Positions 10,177 through 21,215 of a DNA stretch of 64,000 nt are shown in pieces. The stretch comes from Ctena decussata (lineage: Eukaryota > Mollusca > Bivalvia > Lucinida > Lucinidae). The DNA is taken from the NCBI GenBank assembly GCA_963989385.1, contig OZ022507.1, positions 57,237,400 through 57,301,399 on the forward strand. Direction: 5' to 3'. A program made the position numbers and the translations under genes. The first letter of the stretch is position 1. Every line of letters begins with the position of its first letter. The notes under the pieces are model-generated. The model saw only the letters and a list, made by a program, of their open reading frames with translations, did not search any database and was not told the DNA's origin.

Positions 10177-10284
10177 CTGGTGTATCAGTTATTGTCATTT
10201 CTGAAGAAACAATTGGTGTTGTTGTTGTTGTGTTTGTTGTTGTCGTTGTGTTTGGTGTCGTTGTTGTTGTTGAAGCAATACATC
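10177..10284 (-). CDS. Thr-rich mucin-like exon (paralogous copy, 36 residues)
   Basis: Minus-strand acceptor TATTTATGTTGCAG and donor ACCAG|GTACTATT bound a 108 nt exon in phase 1-1. It reads CIASTTTTTPNTTTTTNTT then TPIVSSEMTITDTPG. It is a shorter copy of the 9392-9607 exon with a single repeat unit. Splice sites and reading frame are both kept despite nucleotide divergence and repeat-number change, which is the main reason to call it coding. Upstream exons (to the right on this strand) were not identified. Confidence 0.6.
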
Positions 10285-10344
10285 CTGCAACATAAATATA
10301 GGTTCTGAGGAATAAACTTCTTTAGAGACAGGAATTATACCAAT

Positions 10345-10620
10345 GAAATGAAAATAGTAGACTCGGTTTGATAAAGTTTGTTAATTACAGGTAATAAAGT
10401 GCGCAACTACGGCCACAACCCATAGCACTGGATTCAAAAGAGCACTGTTTTCAAAGTGCTCAGTGATTCCAAACTGACAGAAACCTGTTTAATCTGCACT
10501 ATGATAAAGTGCGTGGAGACTTTTTACTGCCGCCACACTTACCTTCACACCAAACGCATTAACACTGACGTACATAATGGTCGTGATGTCTCTTCATAAA
10601 ACAGTATGATCACACGTCAC
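10345..10620. other. No gene recognised
   Basis: Unique-looking AT-rich sequence with no supported exon. If the Thr-rich/CUB gene is real, this is intron or 5' flank on the minus strand. Confidence 0.4.
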
Positions 10621-10624
10621 AACC

Positions 10625-10723
10625 CAGCGTGCCTATGACATCCAAATGACGTCGGACCGACGTCGATGCGATTACGTCGCATCAATGTCATATGACGTCG
10701 TCACGACGTCATGTTCCTGCATG
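10625..10723. mobile_element. Degenerate copy of the ACGTC-rich palindromic MITE
   Basis: CAGCGTGCCTATGACATCC... and ...GACGTCATGTTCCTGC keep the same order of ACGTC cores as 3683-3786, with scattered substitutions. Confidence 0.65.
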
Positions 10724-10994
10724 GATATTTCTGCTGACTTTCTCATGAACCAGTTTTTGAGCAACTGTCTTCAACTGCCACTGAACGAAAGGTACCAGCC
10801 TGTGTTTTCTTGAAACTGGCGTCGCGAAAAAACGTGCGATTTGATTGGGCGTCATTACGTCCAAATGTCGTTCATTTATGGTTGTGGTTGTTTTACACCA
10901 GGACTGAGCACAAGCGTTTTTTGCATCAATAATTCTGCGTATATTTCGATTCACCAGATGATATTTTGGCTGGAACTAAAATGTTTTTTTTTTA

Positions 10995-11400
10995 AGGAAT
11001 GAATTTCATTTTTTCTGAGGTTTATCGAAGTGTAAACTACATTGGGTCACGTGCAAAGTGAGTAAACGTTGCTAGTGACCCAATGTAGTTTACACTTCGA
11101 TAAACAATAGTAAAAAATAAGTTCAATCGTTTCAATCAAATCTTTCATGAAAAATCTTATATAAGCGCTAAAATTGAAGTAGTAAACATGTACACGCAGT
11201 TTTTCTGCTAACAGCAGAACAGCATGCATGGCAACGACGTCGGTGACGTCCAATCAGATTGTACAGTCATTGCTTATTTTGACGTCACTGACGTCGTGTG
11301 TCTCAATGTTGGAATGTAAACTGCGTTGCGTTCCAATTGTTTACTATAGGGCTTTTCAGTAAATACACCAAGAATTTAAATATAAAATTATAAGAATTGA
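10995..11400 (-). mobile_element. Family Q element, reverse orientation
   Basis: Hairpin at 11021-11104 with the same TTTATCGAAGTGTAAACTAC arms as 650-754 but a shorter loop, followed by the ACGTC-rich body and the GGGCTTTTCAGTAAATAC end. Together with the next ~370 bp it forms one block that is repeated in inverted orientation at 35575-36255. Confidence 0.75.
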
Positions 11401-11404
11401 AGTT

Positions 11405-11585
11405 ATAATTTGTTTTGTCCAGTCATGTTGTTATGCGAGGCTACAGCCCCGGTTGTTCAGCATTTGGGACGTCCTATCGACTTCGGCTTAACCAGCCAAG
11501 TTTATAGTAGGAAGACCCGATATAGACTGACCTACTGTCACAAAGGGCCGTCAAACACAGCTAAATTACTCACTCACTTAATCAC

Positions 11586-11626
<41 letters not shown>

Positions 11627-11765
11627 TGACCAATCAGTTAGAAATTCAATCAGCCGTGCGAAAAGATCACATAAAACGCTTTATATAGTGTTAACGCTAA
11701 ATATAATGCCGTAAACGATATTCTGGTTGCGTTGATACGATGATGTAAATAACGTTGTCGGATAT
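11405..11765 (+). repeat. SINE-like block with (CAAT)n run
   Basis: Contains GACGTCCTATCGACTTCGGC, CACAAAGGGCCGTCAAACAC and a CAATCAATCAAT run at 11590-11626, then ACGCTTTATATAGTGTTAAC. The same order appears inverted at 35580-35935, where the run has become (TGAT)n plus (TGGA)n. Only short Ile/Asn-rich ORFs occur. Confidence 0.6.
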
Positions 11766-12338
11766 AGGAGAAAACGCGGTGACGTCATCGATAAGGATTT
11801 CCAAGGTATTCCCCACACTGGTTGGCAAAAAGTCGATAATCAATCACGCCATATTGAACGTTTAATGGGTGATGTTAAACTATGTTATCAATTATGCCGT
11901 GTATTTTGCGCATTATGATGCATATTTTTATATAAATGATAACGCTGAGAAATTAGGTATTTTAGTGTGAAATATTGTTCTTTTCTCTTTCCTAATTTGG
12001 TTCCACATGAAGTGCTTTTAGATGTACGTTTTAGCATGGATACTCTAAATAATGTGTCTGTATCTGGTGTACATTTTGAAATTAAACCGGTTGTTTATTG
12101 TTTATAATGAATGTATCCGGTATTCAGTGGGTCTTTTGATAAGGAATGTCTTATCTTAATTATCATATTTCAAAGAACGCCCGGGGGTTTCCTACAGTGG
12201 CAATGTCATATTAACTTGTATAATATAACCAACTGATTTTGGCCGTGTGGCTAATTTAAATATCAAATAAAACTCGATTATTATCATCAATGATATTTTA
12301 AATTTAATATGCTTGTCCGCTAATAAACTGTAATGAGC

Positions 12339-12340
<2 letters not shown>

Positions 12341-12376
<36 letters not shown>
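12341..12376 (+). repeat. (GA)n microsatellite
   Basis: About 18 GA units. Two ~150 bp halves around it share GATGTCATGAGCTCGGACT at about 12388 and 12531, an old local duplication. Confidence 0.9.
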
Positions 12377-12378
<2 letters not shown>

Positions 12379-14264
12379 TATTGTTTAGATGTCATGAGCT
12401 CGGACTGGTAATGACTGCATTTCAAAACAGAGAAGATTCTCTGTTTATATGTTATCCTTTACCGTTTTATCAAACCATTAGAGAGAGAGGGAGACAGAGT
12501 GAGAAACAGACAGAGTGAATCTGTTGTTTAGATGTCATGAGCTCGGACTAAATATTGTGGTTATTACTGATAGTTATCTCAAAACAGAATGTTCTCTGCT
12601 TATATGTGTATATTATCCTTTACGGTTTTATAACATTTTCTTTTGAATCGCAGTCATGAATATAACTTCATTTACTTATTTAGTTTTTACATTTTCTTAT
12701 CCCTAAATCAGATCAATATGTTTTATTAATTTTGCATCACTTCTCGTTGGATACAAGTTTCTATATTTTATTGTCTTTCATTTTCTATCAACCGTGTTAT
12801 ATTTACTAATCACCTTGATTGTACGGAAGCGTATATACGCCACCACTTGCTACATAAAACTGCCGGAAAAATATGTTTTTCTCACGAAAATGCCAGAAAT
12901 AAGTGGCTTGACTGCGATAATATTAATAATGTTAAAACATAGTGCGGTTAGATCATTATTTTCACGGTTAGTCTCAATTTAATGTTGACAGACAAATAAA
13001 AGAAAACAGTGCGTCTAACTTTTTCTTGTTTGGCAAATGATTATCTGATTTTGATAAACAAGTATTTCACTATGATCCGAAAGTATATAGCCATATATGT
13101 GTTGTGGCAATATTTTTGCTTTTAATTAAAAACTACCATTTTGTGCGAAAAGATTTTGCCTCTTGACAGATCACTTTCTGTCTTCGGGGTAAAATGATTG
13201 CATTATTTCCTTCAAAAATATAAAATATCAAGCAAGAGAAAATCATATTTCGTTCAGATAGTTGAATATGTCGTATTGGTAAATTTATATATGTCAGTTC
13301 GAGACACTTTATATTTTGTAACAGTATTAATGCCCTTTGTTGAAAAAATAACAAGTAGTACTAATATTTTTCATTTTATGACACTATTTTTGCCAGTTGC
13401 TTTTTGAAATATGCATCGTGATATATATGTAAGGAGCGGTGCTAATATTTTTGTCCACTTGCTACTCAGTATTTTATTTAGATGAATAAATTTATTGTCA
13501 TAAACGAAGAAAAAGGAGCATGCGGAATGTCATTTTCGTTTAGTCTATTTAACTTTACGCAATAAGACGAAAGAAGATCATTATTTTTTTCTGTGTTCAG
13601 ATAAGATCTAGCAATTGTCAAAATCATTTCCCTTAAACAATACAAGTTCGCTATTTGTTTAAACTAAAAACTACTGTTCGACCACAGTTCAATAGCAGTT
13701 TGCGTACCAGTATGAAGGTAGGGGTAAAATCAAAATCTGTAAGAGTTCCTTCAAGAGCAGAGAACACATTCAGAAGAAGTTACAGGGGCGAGACTACGTC
13801 GTTTCGGCTAATAAAGCCTCATCAGTGACCCTGACAATATCTGGTGACGAAACCTTAGAAAAGCATACTGTATTTTCTTAATTTTAATACGGCAGTCGAT
13901 TCAATGACTGATTATTATCAAAAAGGGTCCTAATCTCAAAAGACGAAAACAAAATATAATCTGCACTATAGATGATGTACGGGTTTTACGGGCGCCACAC
14001 GGCACAACACTAGCTACAATAAGGTAAACTCAACTGTAAGTTAACAGTTTAAACACTTAAATTGTGCCTTGAAAGGTCCATTCCTATATAGTGTCATGAG
14101 ACGGTATCAAAAAAGAGCTACAAGGCCACTCGGAAAATTATTAGTTGCCGAGGAGGCACATGGTACCCAAGAAATGTTTATGTGTCACAGGATAACTTCC
14201 ATGAAAATAAACTAAACCTATGGCAAGCCATTTTACTATTTATTCTGGAATGTTGATATCTCAT

Positions 14265-14945
14265 TTATTATATCAGATATTTTATATATTATATAAATCT
14301 TATTTTTTTGTATAAGACATCTTTTATCTATTAGATATCTTACATAATAAATAAGATATCTTATAAAATATATAAGTTATCTTAAATACCATTTAAGATA
14401 TCTAATTTAACATAAGCAATATCTTATACCCTATATATCTGATATCGGATATAATATATCTTATATAGATATATCTTATATAGGATATGAGATATCTCCT
14501 TAAATTTTACATATAAGATATCTTATATGCTATATCAGCTATCTTATATAATATATGATATCTTATATAGCATATAAGATATCTTATATGCTATATCAGT
14601 TACCTGAAATATTATATAAGATATCTAATACGTAAATTTGAATAAGATATCTCAAATCCCACATAAGATATCTTATATCCCATATAAGATATCTTATATA
14701 CCATATAAGATATGTTATATAGCATAAAAGACATCTGATATATTAAATAAGAAAGGTTATATGAAAAATTAAATAAGATATCTCATATCCGATAAAAGAT
14801 ATTTTATATCTTATATCAAATTTCTTATATAGAATTTTAAGATGCCTCATATGTTATATTAGATATCTTATAAGGCATATTAGAGATCTTAATCGGCATA
14901 TTAGAGATCTAATATACCATATAAGATATCTACTCTGCATTATAA
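14265..14945. repeat. Array of palindromic AAGATATCTTATA units (in element A)
   Basis: Dozens of variants of TATAAGATATCTTATAT in irregular register over about 680 bp. Each unit is its own inverse complement, so the array could form many alternative hairpins or cruciforms. The matching array in element B is at 18658-19312. Confidence 0.9.
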
Positions 14946-15329
14946 ATAATAAAACGGCTTGCCATATATACCTGCTGCATCGTCTGACTTCCTTGAGATT
15001 TATTGGACCCTTAGCCGAGGTGGGTGGGGAAGGGGGGTACTCATATATAAAAGTGGTATACGTATATGTGCTGCGTACGATTTAAATCTTAGGGAGCGAC
15101 TTGTCACTGACAAAACGGTGGATTAAGTTGACTTTGTTTAGGTTTAAAGGCCCAGTAAACAACTAAAGTCATGTCGAGCCGGTCAGTTCCTGTGTCGGCC
15201 AAGACATCTTAAGCAGTTAACGAGTACTGCGTGCATATACTTCCGCCACTAATCTTGAATCAGCAGAAGGGAGAGAATGTATCATTGTCAATCTCGACGA
15301 AAGTGAAGTGGATGGGCAACACACAAAAA

Positions 15330-15331
<2 letters not shown>

Positions 15332-15376
<45 letters not shown>
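15332..15376 (+). repeat. (GT)n microsatellite in element A
   Basis: About 22 GT units. The same site in element B (19970-20003) has about 16 units, so the locus length differs between the two insertions. Confidence 0.9.
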
Positions 15377-15377
<1 letters not shown>

Positions 15378-15797
15378 ATTTCCGTGGTATATACCCGAAT
15401 TGACTTAATATGAGAGTACCCGCTCCCCCTCCACTCAACAGCACAAGTTTTTTTTTATCAAGTTAACCTTGAACTGACTACTAATAATGGAATAATAACA
15501 TTTAAACACACAAAACGTGCGTTAGAAATAATAACCCATATCAAAAGAACATTTAAACACACAAAGCGTCCAGTAGAAATAACCCATATCAAAAGTACCG
15601 CCTTTGAGCGAACAGTAATAAATATCATAAATTACAGGGAACATTGCATTTGTCCGACCGAGACAAAAAATATTCTTTAAGGTAGGCTGATCTTCAACCA
15701 CATCTTCTCTGACTGAATTTATTGTTCTCCGATATATTCCTAATTACAGAGACACATAAGCAGATGTCATTAGTTTTATTAAGTTACATAAGATAAA

Positions 15798-16585
15798 ACA
15801 AGAGGGCCAAGAGGCCCTGAATCGCTCACCTGAACAAAAAAGGATAAAGGTTAAAGTAGGGTCATCATTTGAACAAACCTGATAGTTTGCAACGATTTCC
15901 AAATGGTTCTGAAGAAGAAGATTTTTAAATTTTTTTTCTATGTATTGCTACGAGTCAAACCCTGGACCCCAGGGGAGGGGCCAATTTTGATCCTGAGGCA
16001 ATCATTTGAATGATCCTGGTAAAGGACCACTAGGCAATGCTATATACTGAATTTCAAGCATCTGAGCCAAGTGGTTCTAAAGAAGATAATTTTTTAATAA
16101 TTTTCTATTTATTTCTATTGTTCAAACCCAGGACCCAGTGGGGTGGGGCCATTTTTTTTAACTTGATGCCATCATTTGAGCAAACCTAGTAAATGACTAC
16201 TAGGCAATGCATCATACAAAATTTCAAGCATCTGCACTAAAGGATTCTGGAGAAGAAGATTTTTAAATATATTTTATTTCGAACCCAAGACTCCCCGCCC
16301 CAGGACCATTTTGGATCCCATGGCCACCATTTATACAATCCTTGCAGGAGTCCACCAAGCAATGCATCATTCCAAATTTTAAGCATCTGAGTCAAGTGGT
16401 CCTGAAGAAGAAGATTTCTGAATATTTTTCTATGTATTTCTATGATTCAAACTCAGGACCCCCTGCCTCAGGGCCATTTTGGACCCTGGGGTCATCATTT
16501 GAACAACGGAACGACGGACGACGCACGACGGACACTGGGCCATCACAATAGCTCACCCTGAGCCTATGGCTCAGGTGAGCTAAAA
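15798..16585 (+). repeat. Molluscan-type dispersed repeat (GAGGGCCAAGAGGCCCTGAA) inside element A
   Basis: Begins AACAAGAGGGCCAAGAGGCC and ends CTATGGCTCAGGTGAGCTAA; GCTCACCTGA near the start and TCAGGTGAGC at the end are inverse complements. Internally it holds four diverged ~150 bp units, each with a pattern like CAAGCATCTGAGCCAAGTGG...TGAAGAAGAAGATTTTTAAA. No valid ORF. The copy in element B is 20444-21215. Confidence 0.75.
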
Positions 16586-17112
16586 AGGGATTACTTTGTG
16601 TATGTTACCCTAAATTTAAATGGATAGATCCTATACAGAAACTCTTTGTGTGGCTGGGAAATTTCAAGTCTTAGCATGAAATCATATTTTTATACTTCAG
16701 ATACTCTAACATGTCTAATAAACAAACGATTTTACTGAATCAATACATTCCCGGATGCAGTTTGATAACGGTAGCGTCCGTAAAGTTTGGTAGGGGTCCG
16801 AAATCTTCGGCGGTTTGGTACATTATTTTACCCCAGTGCGGTGCGGTGCGTTAATATTTGTGCATGAATATTTTGGGAAAAAATATTAAATATATAGCAA
16901 TAAAAGATAACATCAAGACTTCTCGAGATAATAATGGCAAATGACAATATATTTAAACGCGTTGTCATACATTTTATGATCATTTTCAATTAAACATTTT
17001 ACAAAGACAGATAATATGCAGAGAACAAATAAAATATTAAGCGTGAAAAACTTAAATTTTGCTAGCATATTTATGTAGCAAGTGGTGGCGTATATACACT
17101 TCCATATGATTG

Positions 17113-17226
17113 TCGAAAAGGTTTAAAGGTTATAATACTGATCTTTAGTACCTCCGATTTATTGTATTTCTATTTCATTTATTTATTTTTCTTTAAGTCA
17201 AAGTTATTAAGAGAAAAAGTCCTGTT
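17113..17226. other. Host-element sequence between elements A and B
   Basis: 114 bp of AT-rich sequence belonging to the ~1.44 kb outer transposon. It is bounded on the left by the TGATTG duplication of A and on the right by the CCGAAG duplication of B. Confidence 0.7.
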
Positions 17227-18657
17227 CCGAAGTACGGAAGCGTATATACGCCACCACTTGCTACATAAAACTGCCGGAAAAATATGTTTTTCTCACGAAA
17301 ATGCCAGAAATAAGTGGTTTGACTGCGATAATATTAATAATGTTAAAACATAGTGCGTTTAGATCATTATTTTCACAGTTAGTCTCAATTTAATGTTGAC
17401 AGACAAATAAAAGAAAACAGTGCGTCTAACTTTTTCTTGTTTGGCAAATGATTATCTGATTTTGATAAACAAGTATTTCACTATGATCCGAAAGTATATA
17501 GCCATATATGTGTTGTGGCAATATTTTTGCTTTTAGTTAAAAACTACCATTTTGCGCGAAAAGATTTTGCATCTTCACAGATCACTTTCTGTCTTCGGGG
17601 TAGAATGATTGTATTATTTCCTTCACAAATATAAAATATCAAGCAAGAGAAAATCATATTTCGTTCAGATAGTTGAATATGTCGTATTGATAAATTTATA
17701 TGTCAGTTCGAGACATTTTATATTTTGTATCAGTATTAATGCCCTTTGTTGAAAAAAAATAGCAAGTAGTGCTAATATATTTCATTTTATGACACTATTT
17801 TGCCAGTTGCTTTTTGAAATATGCATCGTGATATATATGTAAGGAGCGGTGCTAATATTTTTGTCCACTTGCTACTCATTATCTCATTCAGATCAATAAA
17901 TTTATTGTAATAAACGAAGAAAAAGGAGAATGCGGAATGTCTTTTCCGTTAAGTCGATTTAACTTTACGCAATAAGACGAAAGAAGATCAATATTTTTTC
18001 CGTGTTCAGATAAGATCTAGCAATTGTCAAAATCATTTCTCTTAAACAATAAAAGTTCGCTATTTGTTTAAACTGAAAAATACTGTTCGACCACAGTTCA
18101 ATAGCAGTTTGTGTACCAGCAGGAAGGTAGGGGTAAAATCAAAATCTGTAAGAGTTCCTTCAAGAGCAGAGAACACATTCAGAAGAAGTTACATGGGCGA
18201 GACTACGTCGTTTCGGCTAATAAAGCCTCATCAGTGACCATGACAATATCTGGTGACGAAACCTTACTGTAGTTTCTTAATTTTAATACGGCAGTCGATT
18301 CAATGACTGATTATTATCAGAAAGGGTCCTAATCTCAAAGGACGAAAACAAAATATAATCTGCACTATAGATGATGTACGGGTTTTACGGCCGCCACACG
18401 GCACAACACTAGCTACAATAAGGTAAAATCAACTGTAAGTTAACAGTTGAAACACTTAAATTGTGCCTTGAAATGTCCATTCCTATATAGTGTCATGAGA
18501 CGGTATCAAAAAAGAGCTACAAGGCCACTCGGAAAAGACGTTTTATTAGTGGCCGAGGAGGCACATGGTACCCAAGAAATGTTTATTTGTCACAGGATAG
18601 CTTCCATGAAAATAATCTATACCTATGGCAAGCCATTTTACTATTTATTCTGGAATG

Positions 18658-19312
18658 TTGATATCTCATTTATTATATCAGATCTCTAATATATTATATA
18701 AAATCTTATTTTTTTGTATAAGACATCTTTTATCTATAAGATATCTTACATAATAAATAAGATATCTTATAAAATATATGTTATCTTAAATAACATTTAA
18801 GATATCTAATTTAACATAAGAGATATCGTATATCCTATATATCTGATATCGGATATAAGATATCTTATATAGGATATATCTTATATAGGATATGAGATAT
18901 CTCCTTTAATTTTACATATAAGATATCTTATATGCTATATCAGCTATCTTATATAATATGCTATATCAGTTACCAGAAATATTATATAAGGTAGCTAATA
19001 CGTAAATGTAAATAAGATATCTCATATCCCACATAAGATATCTTATATCCCATATAAGATATCTTATATCCCATATAAGATATGTTATATAGTATAAAAG
19101 ACATCTGATATATTATATAAGAAAGGTTATATGAAAAATTAAATAAGATATCTCATATCCGATATAAGATTTTTTATATCTTATTTCAAATTTCTTATAT
19201 AGAATTTTAAGATGTCTCATATGTTATATGAGATATCTTATATGGCATATTAGATAACTTAATCGGCATATTAGAGATCTAGTATACCATATAAGATATC
19301 TACTATGCATTA
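18658..19312. repeat. Array of palindromic AAGATATCTTATA units (in element B)
   Basis: Counterpart of 14265-14945 with a few units missing (for example near 18950) and private substitutions, as expected if arrays change by replication slippage after insertion. Confidence 0.9.
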
Positions 19313-19572
19313 TAAAAAGTAAAACGGCTTGCCATATATACTTGCTGCATCGTCTGACTACCTTGAGATTTATTGGACCCTTAGCTGGGAACAGTACCCC
19401 GAGGTGGGTGGGGAAGGGGGGGGGGTACTCATATATAAAAGTGGTATACGTATATGCGCTGCGTACGATTTAAATCTTACACTGACAAAACGGTGGATTA
19501 AGTTGACGGGCCCAGTAAACAACTAAAGTCATGTCGAGCCGGTCAGTTCCTGTGTCGGCCAAGACATCTTAA

Positions 19573-19841
19573 AGGCAGGAGTTCTGAACCCCCCTGTAAA
19601 GGATGAGCTACCTGTTTGAGGCAATAAGTGAGCGTGGCTTAGCTACTGTGCATATAAGACCACTGTCCTGTTTAGCCAATAAGAGCTGTCAATACTTTCA
19701 CAGGTAAATACCCCAGCAAATCAACAGCCAATCAAATAAGAGCTAAATCTATAGGAGCTACTGTAGATGTTTACCCTTTGGTGGCTATTGGAAAACTGAG
19801 AATAGGTAGCTAATTTTGCCTTTTATAGTCCACTCCTGCCT
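19573..19841. mobile_element. 269 bp MITE with TTAA target duplication
   Basis: Ends AGGCAGGAGT and ACTCCTGCCT are inverse complements, flanked by TTAA at 19569-19572 and 19842-19845. Element A has the empty site at 15207-15211 (ATCTTAAGCAGTTAACG). TTAA duplication is typical of piggyBac and Kolobok; which one is not decidable from the ends alone. Confidence 0.9.
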
Positions 19842-19965
19842 TTAAGCAGTTAACGAGTATTACGTGCATATACTTCCGCCACTAATCTTGAATCAGCAGA
19901 ATGGAGAGAATGTATCATTGTCAATCTCGACGAAAGTGAAGTGGATGGGCAACACACAAAAATAA

Positions 19966-19969
<4 letters not shown>

Positions 19970-20003
<34 letters not shown>
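19970..20003 (+). repeat. (GT)n microsatellite in element B
   Basis: About 16 GT units after AATAATGTCT; orthologous position to 15332-15376 in element A. Confidence 0.9.
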
Positions 20004-20004
<1 letters not shown>

Positions 20005-20443
20005 ATTTCCGCGGTATATACCCGAATTGACTTAATATGAGAGTACCCGCTCCCCCTCCACTCAACAGCACAAGTTTTTTATCAAGTTAACCTTGAACTG
20101 ACTACTAATAATGGAATAATAACATTTAAACACACAAAACGTGCGTTAGAAATAATAACCCATTTCAAAAGAACATTTAAACACACAAAACGTAAAGAAG
20201 AAATAACCCATATCAAAAGTACCGCCTTTGAGCGAACAGTAATAAATATCATAAATTACAGGGGAACATTGCATTTGTCCGACCGAGACAAAACTTATTC
20301 TTTAAGGTAGGCTGATCTTCAACCACATCTTCTCTGACTGAATTTATTGTTCTCCGATATATTCCTAATTACAGAGACACATAAGCAGATGTCAAGTGGT
20401 ATTAGTTTAATTAAGTTACATCTGCGAAATGTAATAAGATTAA

Positions 20444-21215
20444 ACAAGAGGGCCAAGAGGCCCTGAATCGCTCACCTGAACAAAAAAGGATAAAGGTCAA
20501 ACTAGGGTCATCATTTGAACAAACCTGATAGTTTGCAATGATTTCCAAATGGTTCTGAAGAAGGAGATTTTTAAATATTTTTTCTATGTATTGCTACGAG
20601 TCAAACCCTGGACCCCCTGGGGAGGGGCCATTTTGGATCCTGAGGCAATCATTTGAATGATCTTGGTAAAGGACCACTAGGCAATGCTATATACTGAATT
20701 TCAAGCATCTGAGCCAAGTGGTTCTAAAGAAGAAGATTTTTTAATAATTTTCTATTTATTTCTATGGTTCAAACCCAAGACCAAATGGGGTGGGGCCATT
20801 TTTTAACTTGATGCCATCATTTGAGCAAACCTAGTAATGACTACTAGGCAATGCATCATACAAAATTTCAAGCATCTGCACTAAGGGATACTGGAGAAGA
20901 AGATTTTTAAATATATTTTATTTCGAACCCAAGACTCCCCGCCCAAGGACCATTTTGGATCCCATGGCCACCATTTATACAATCTTTGCAGGAGTCCACC
21001 AAGCAATGCATCATACCAAAGTTCAAGCATCTGAGCCAAGTGGTCCTGAAGAAGAAGATTTATGTATTTCTATGGTTCAAAATCAGGAACCCCTGCTGCA
21101 GGGCCATTTTGGACCCTGGGGTCATCATTTGAACAACGGAACGACGGACGACGCACGACGGACACTGGGCCATCACAATAGCTCACCCTGAACCTATGGC
21201 TCAGGTGACCTAAAA
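20444..21215 (+). repeat. Molluscan-type dispersed repeat inside element B
   Basis: Counterpart of 15798-16585. The last unit lost about 15 bp, and GAGCTAA at the end became GACCTAA. Confidence 0.75.

Larger units (their letters stand above)
9120..10345. repeat. Local tandem duplication of ~0.5 kb carrying a Thr-rich exon
   Basis: Copy 1 (about 9120-9660) and copy 2 (about 9855-10345) share CAGCAYGTGTYGTTAGGC, TTTTTCCAGAATCGG, TGTTGGGGCCAGTTGACTAC, the GTT-rich exon and GTTGTTGAAGCAATA. A truncated MITE of family P separates them. Within copy 1 a ~73 bp segment (TTTAATT..TTGCGGGTGCTTCCCTAACA) is repeated twice, at about 9233-9365. Confidence 0.8.
12822..17106. mobile_element. Element A: 4285 bp TACGG-ended non-autonomous DNA element
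   Basis: 37 bp terminal inverted repeats start TACGGAAGCGTATATACGCC; the right end has two substitutions. The target duplication TGATTG lies at 12816-12821 and 17107-17112. Each terminal repeat contains the 12 bp palindrome GCGTATATACGC, a plausible transposase-binding site. The internal order is unique AT-rich sequence, an AT palindrome array (14265-14945), a (GT)n run, and a molluscan dispersed repeat (15798-16585). There are no ORFs above 80 codons that look like protein. The internal sequence matches element B closely. Confidence 0.9.

Noticed and set aside
10709..10954. 81-codon minus-strand ORF beside the ACGTC MITE
   Set aside because: It starts within the MITE, has no recognised motif and no splice or promoter context; composition resembles decayed repeat.
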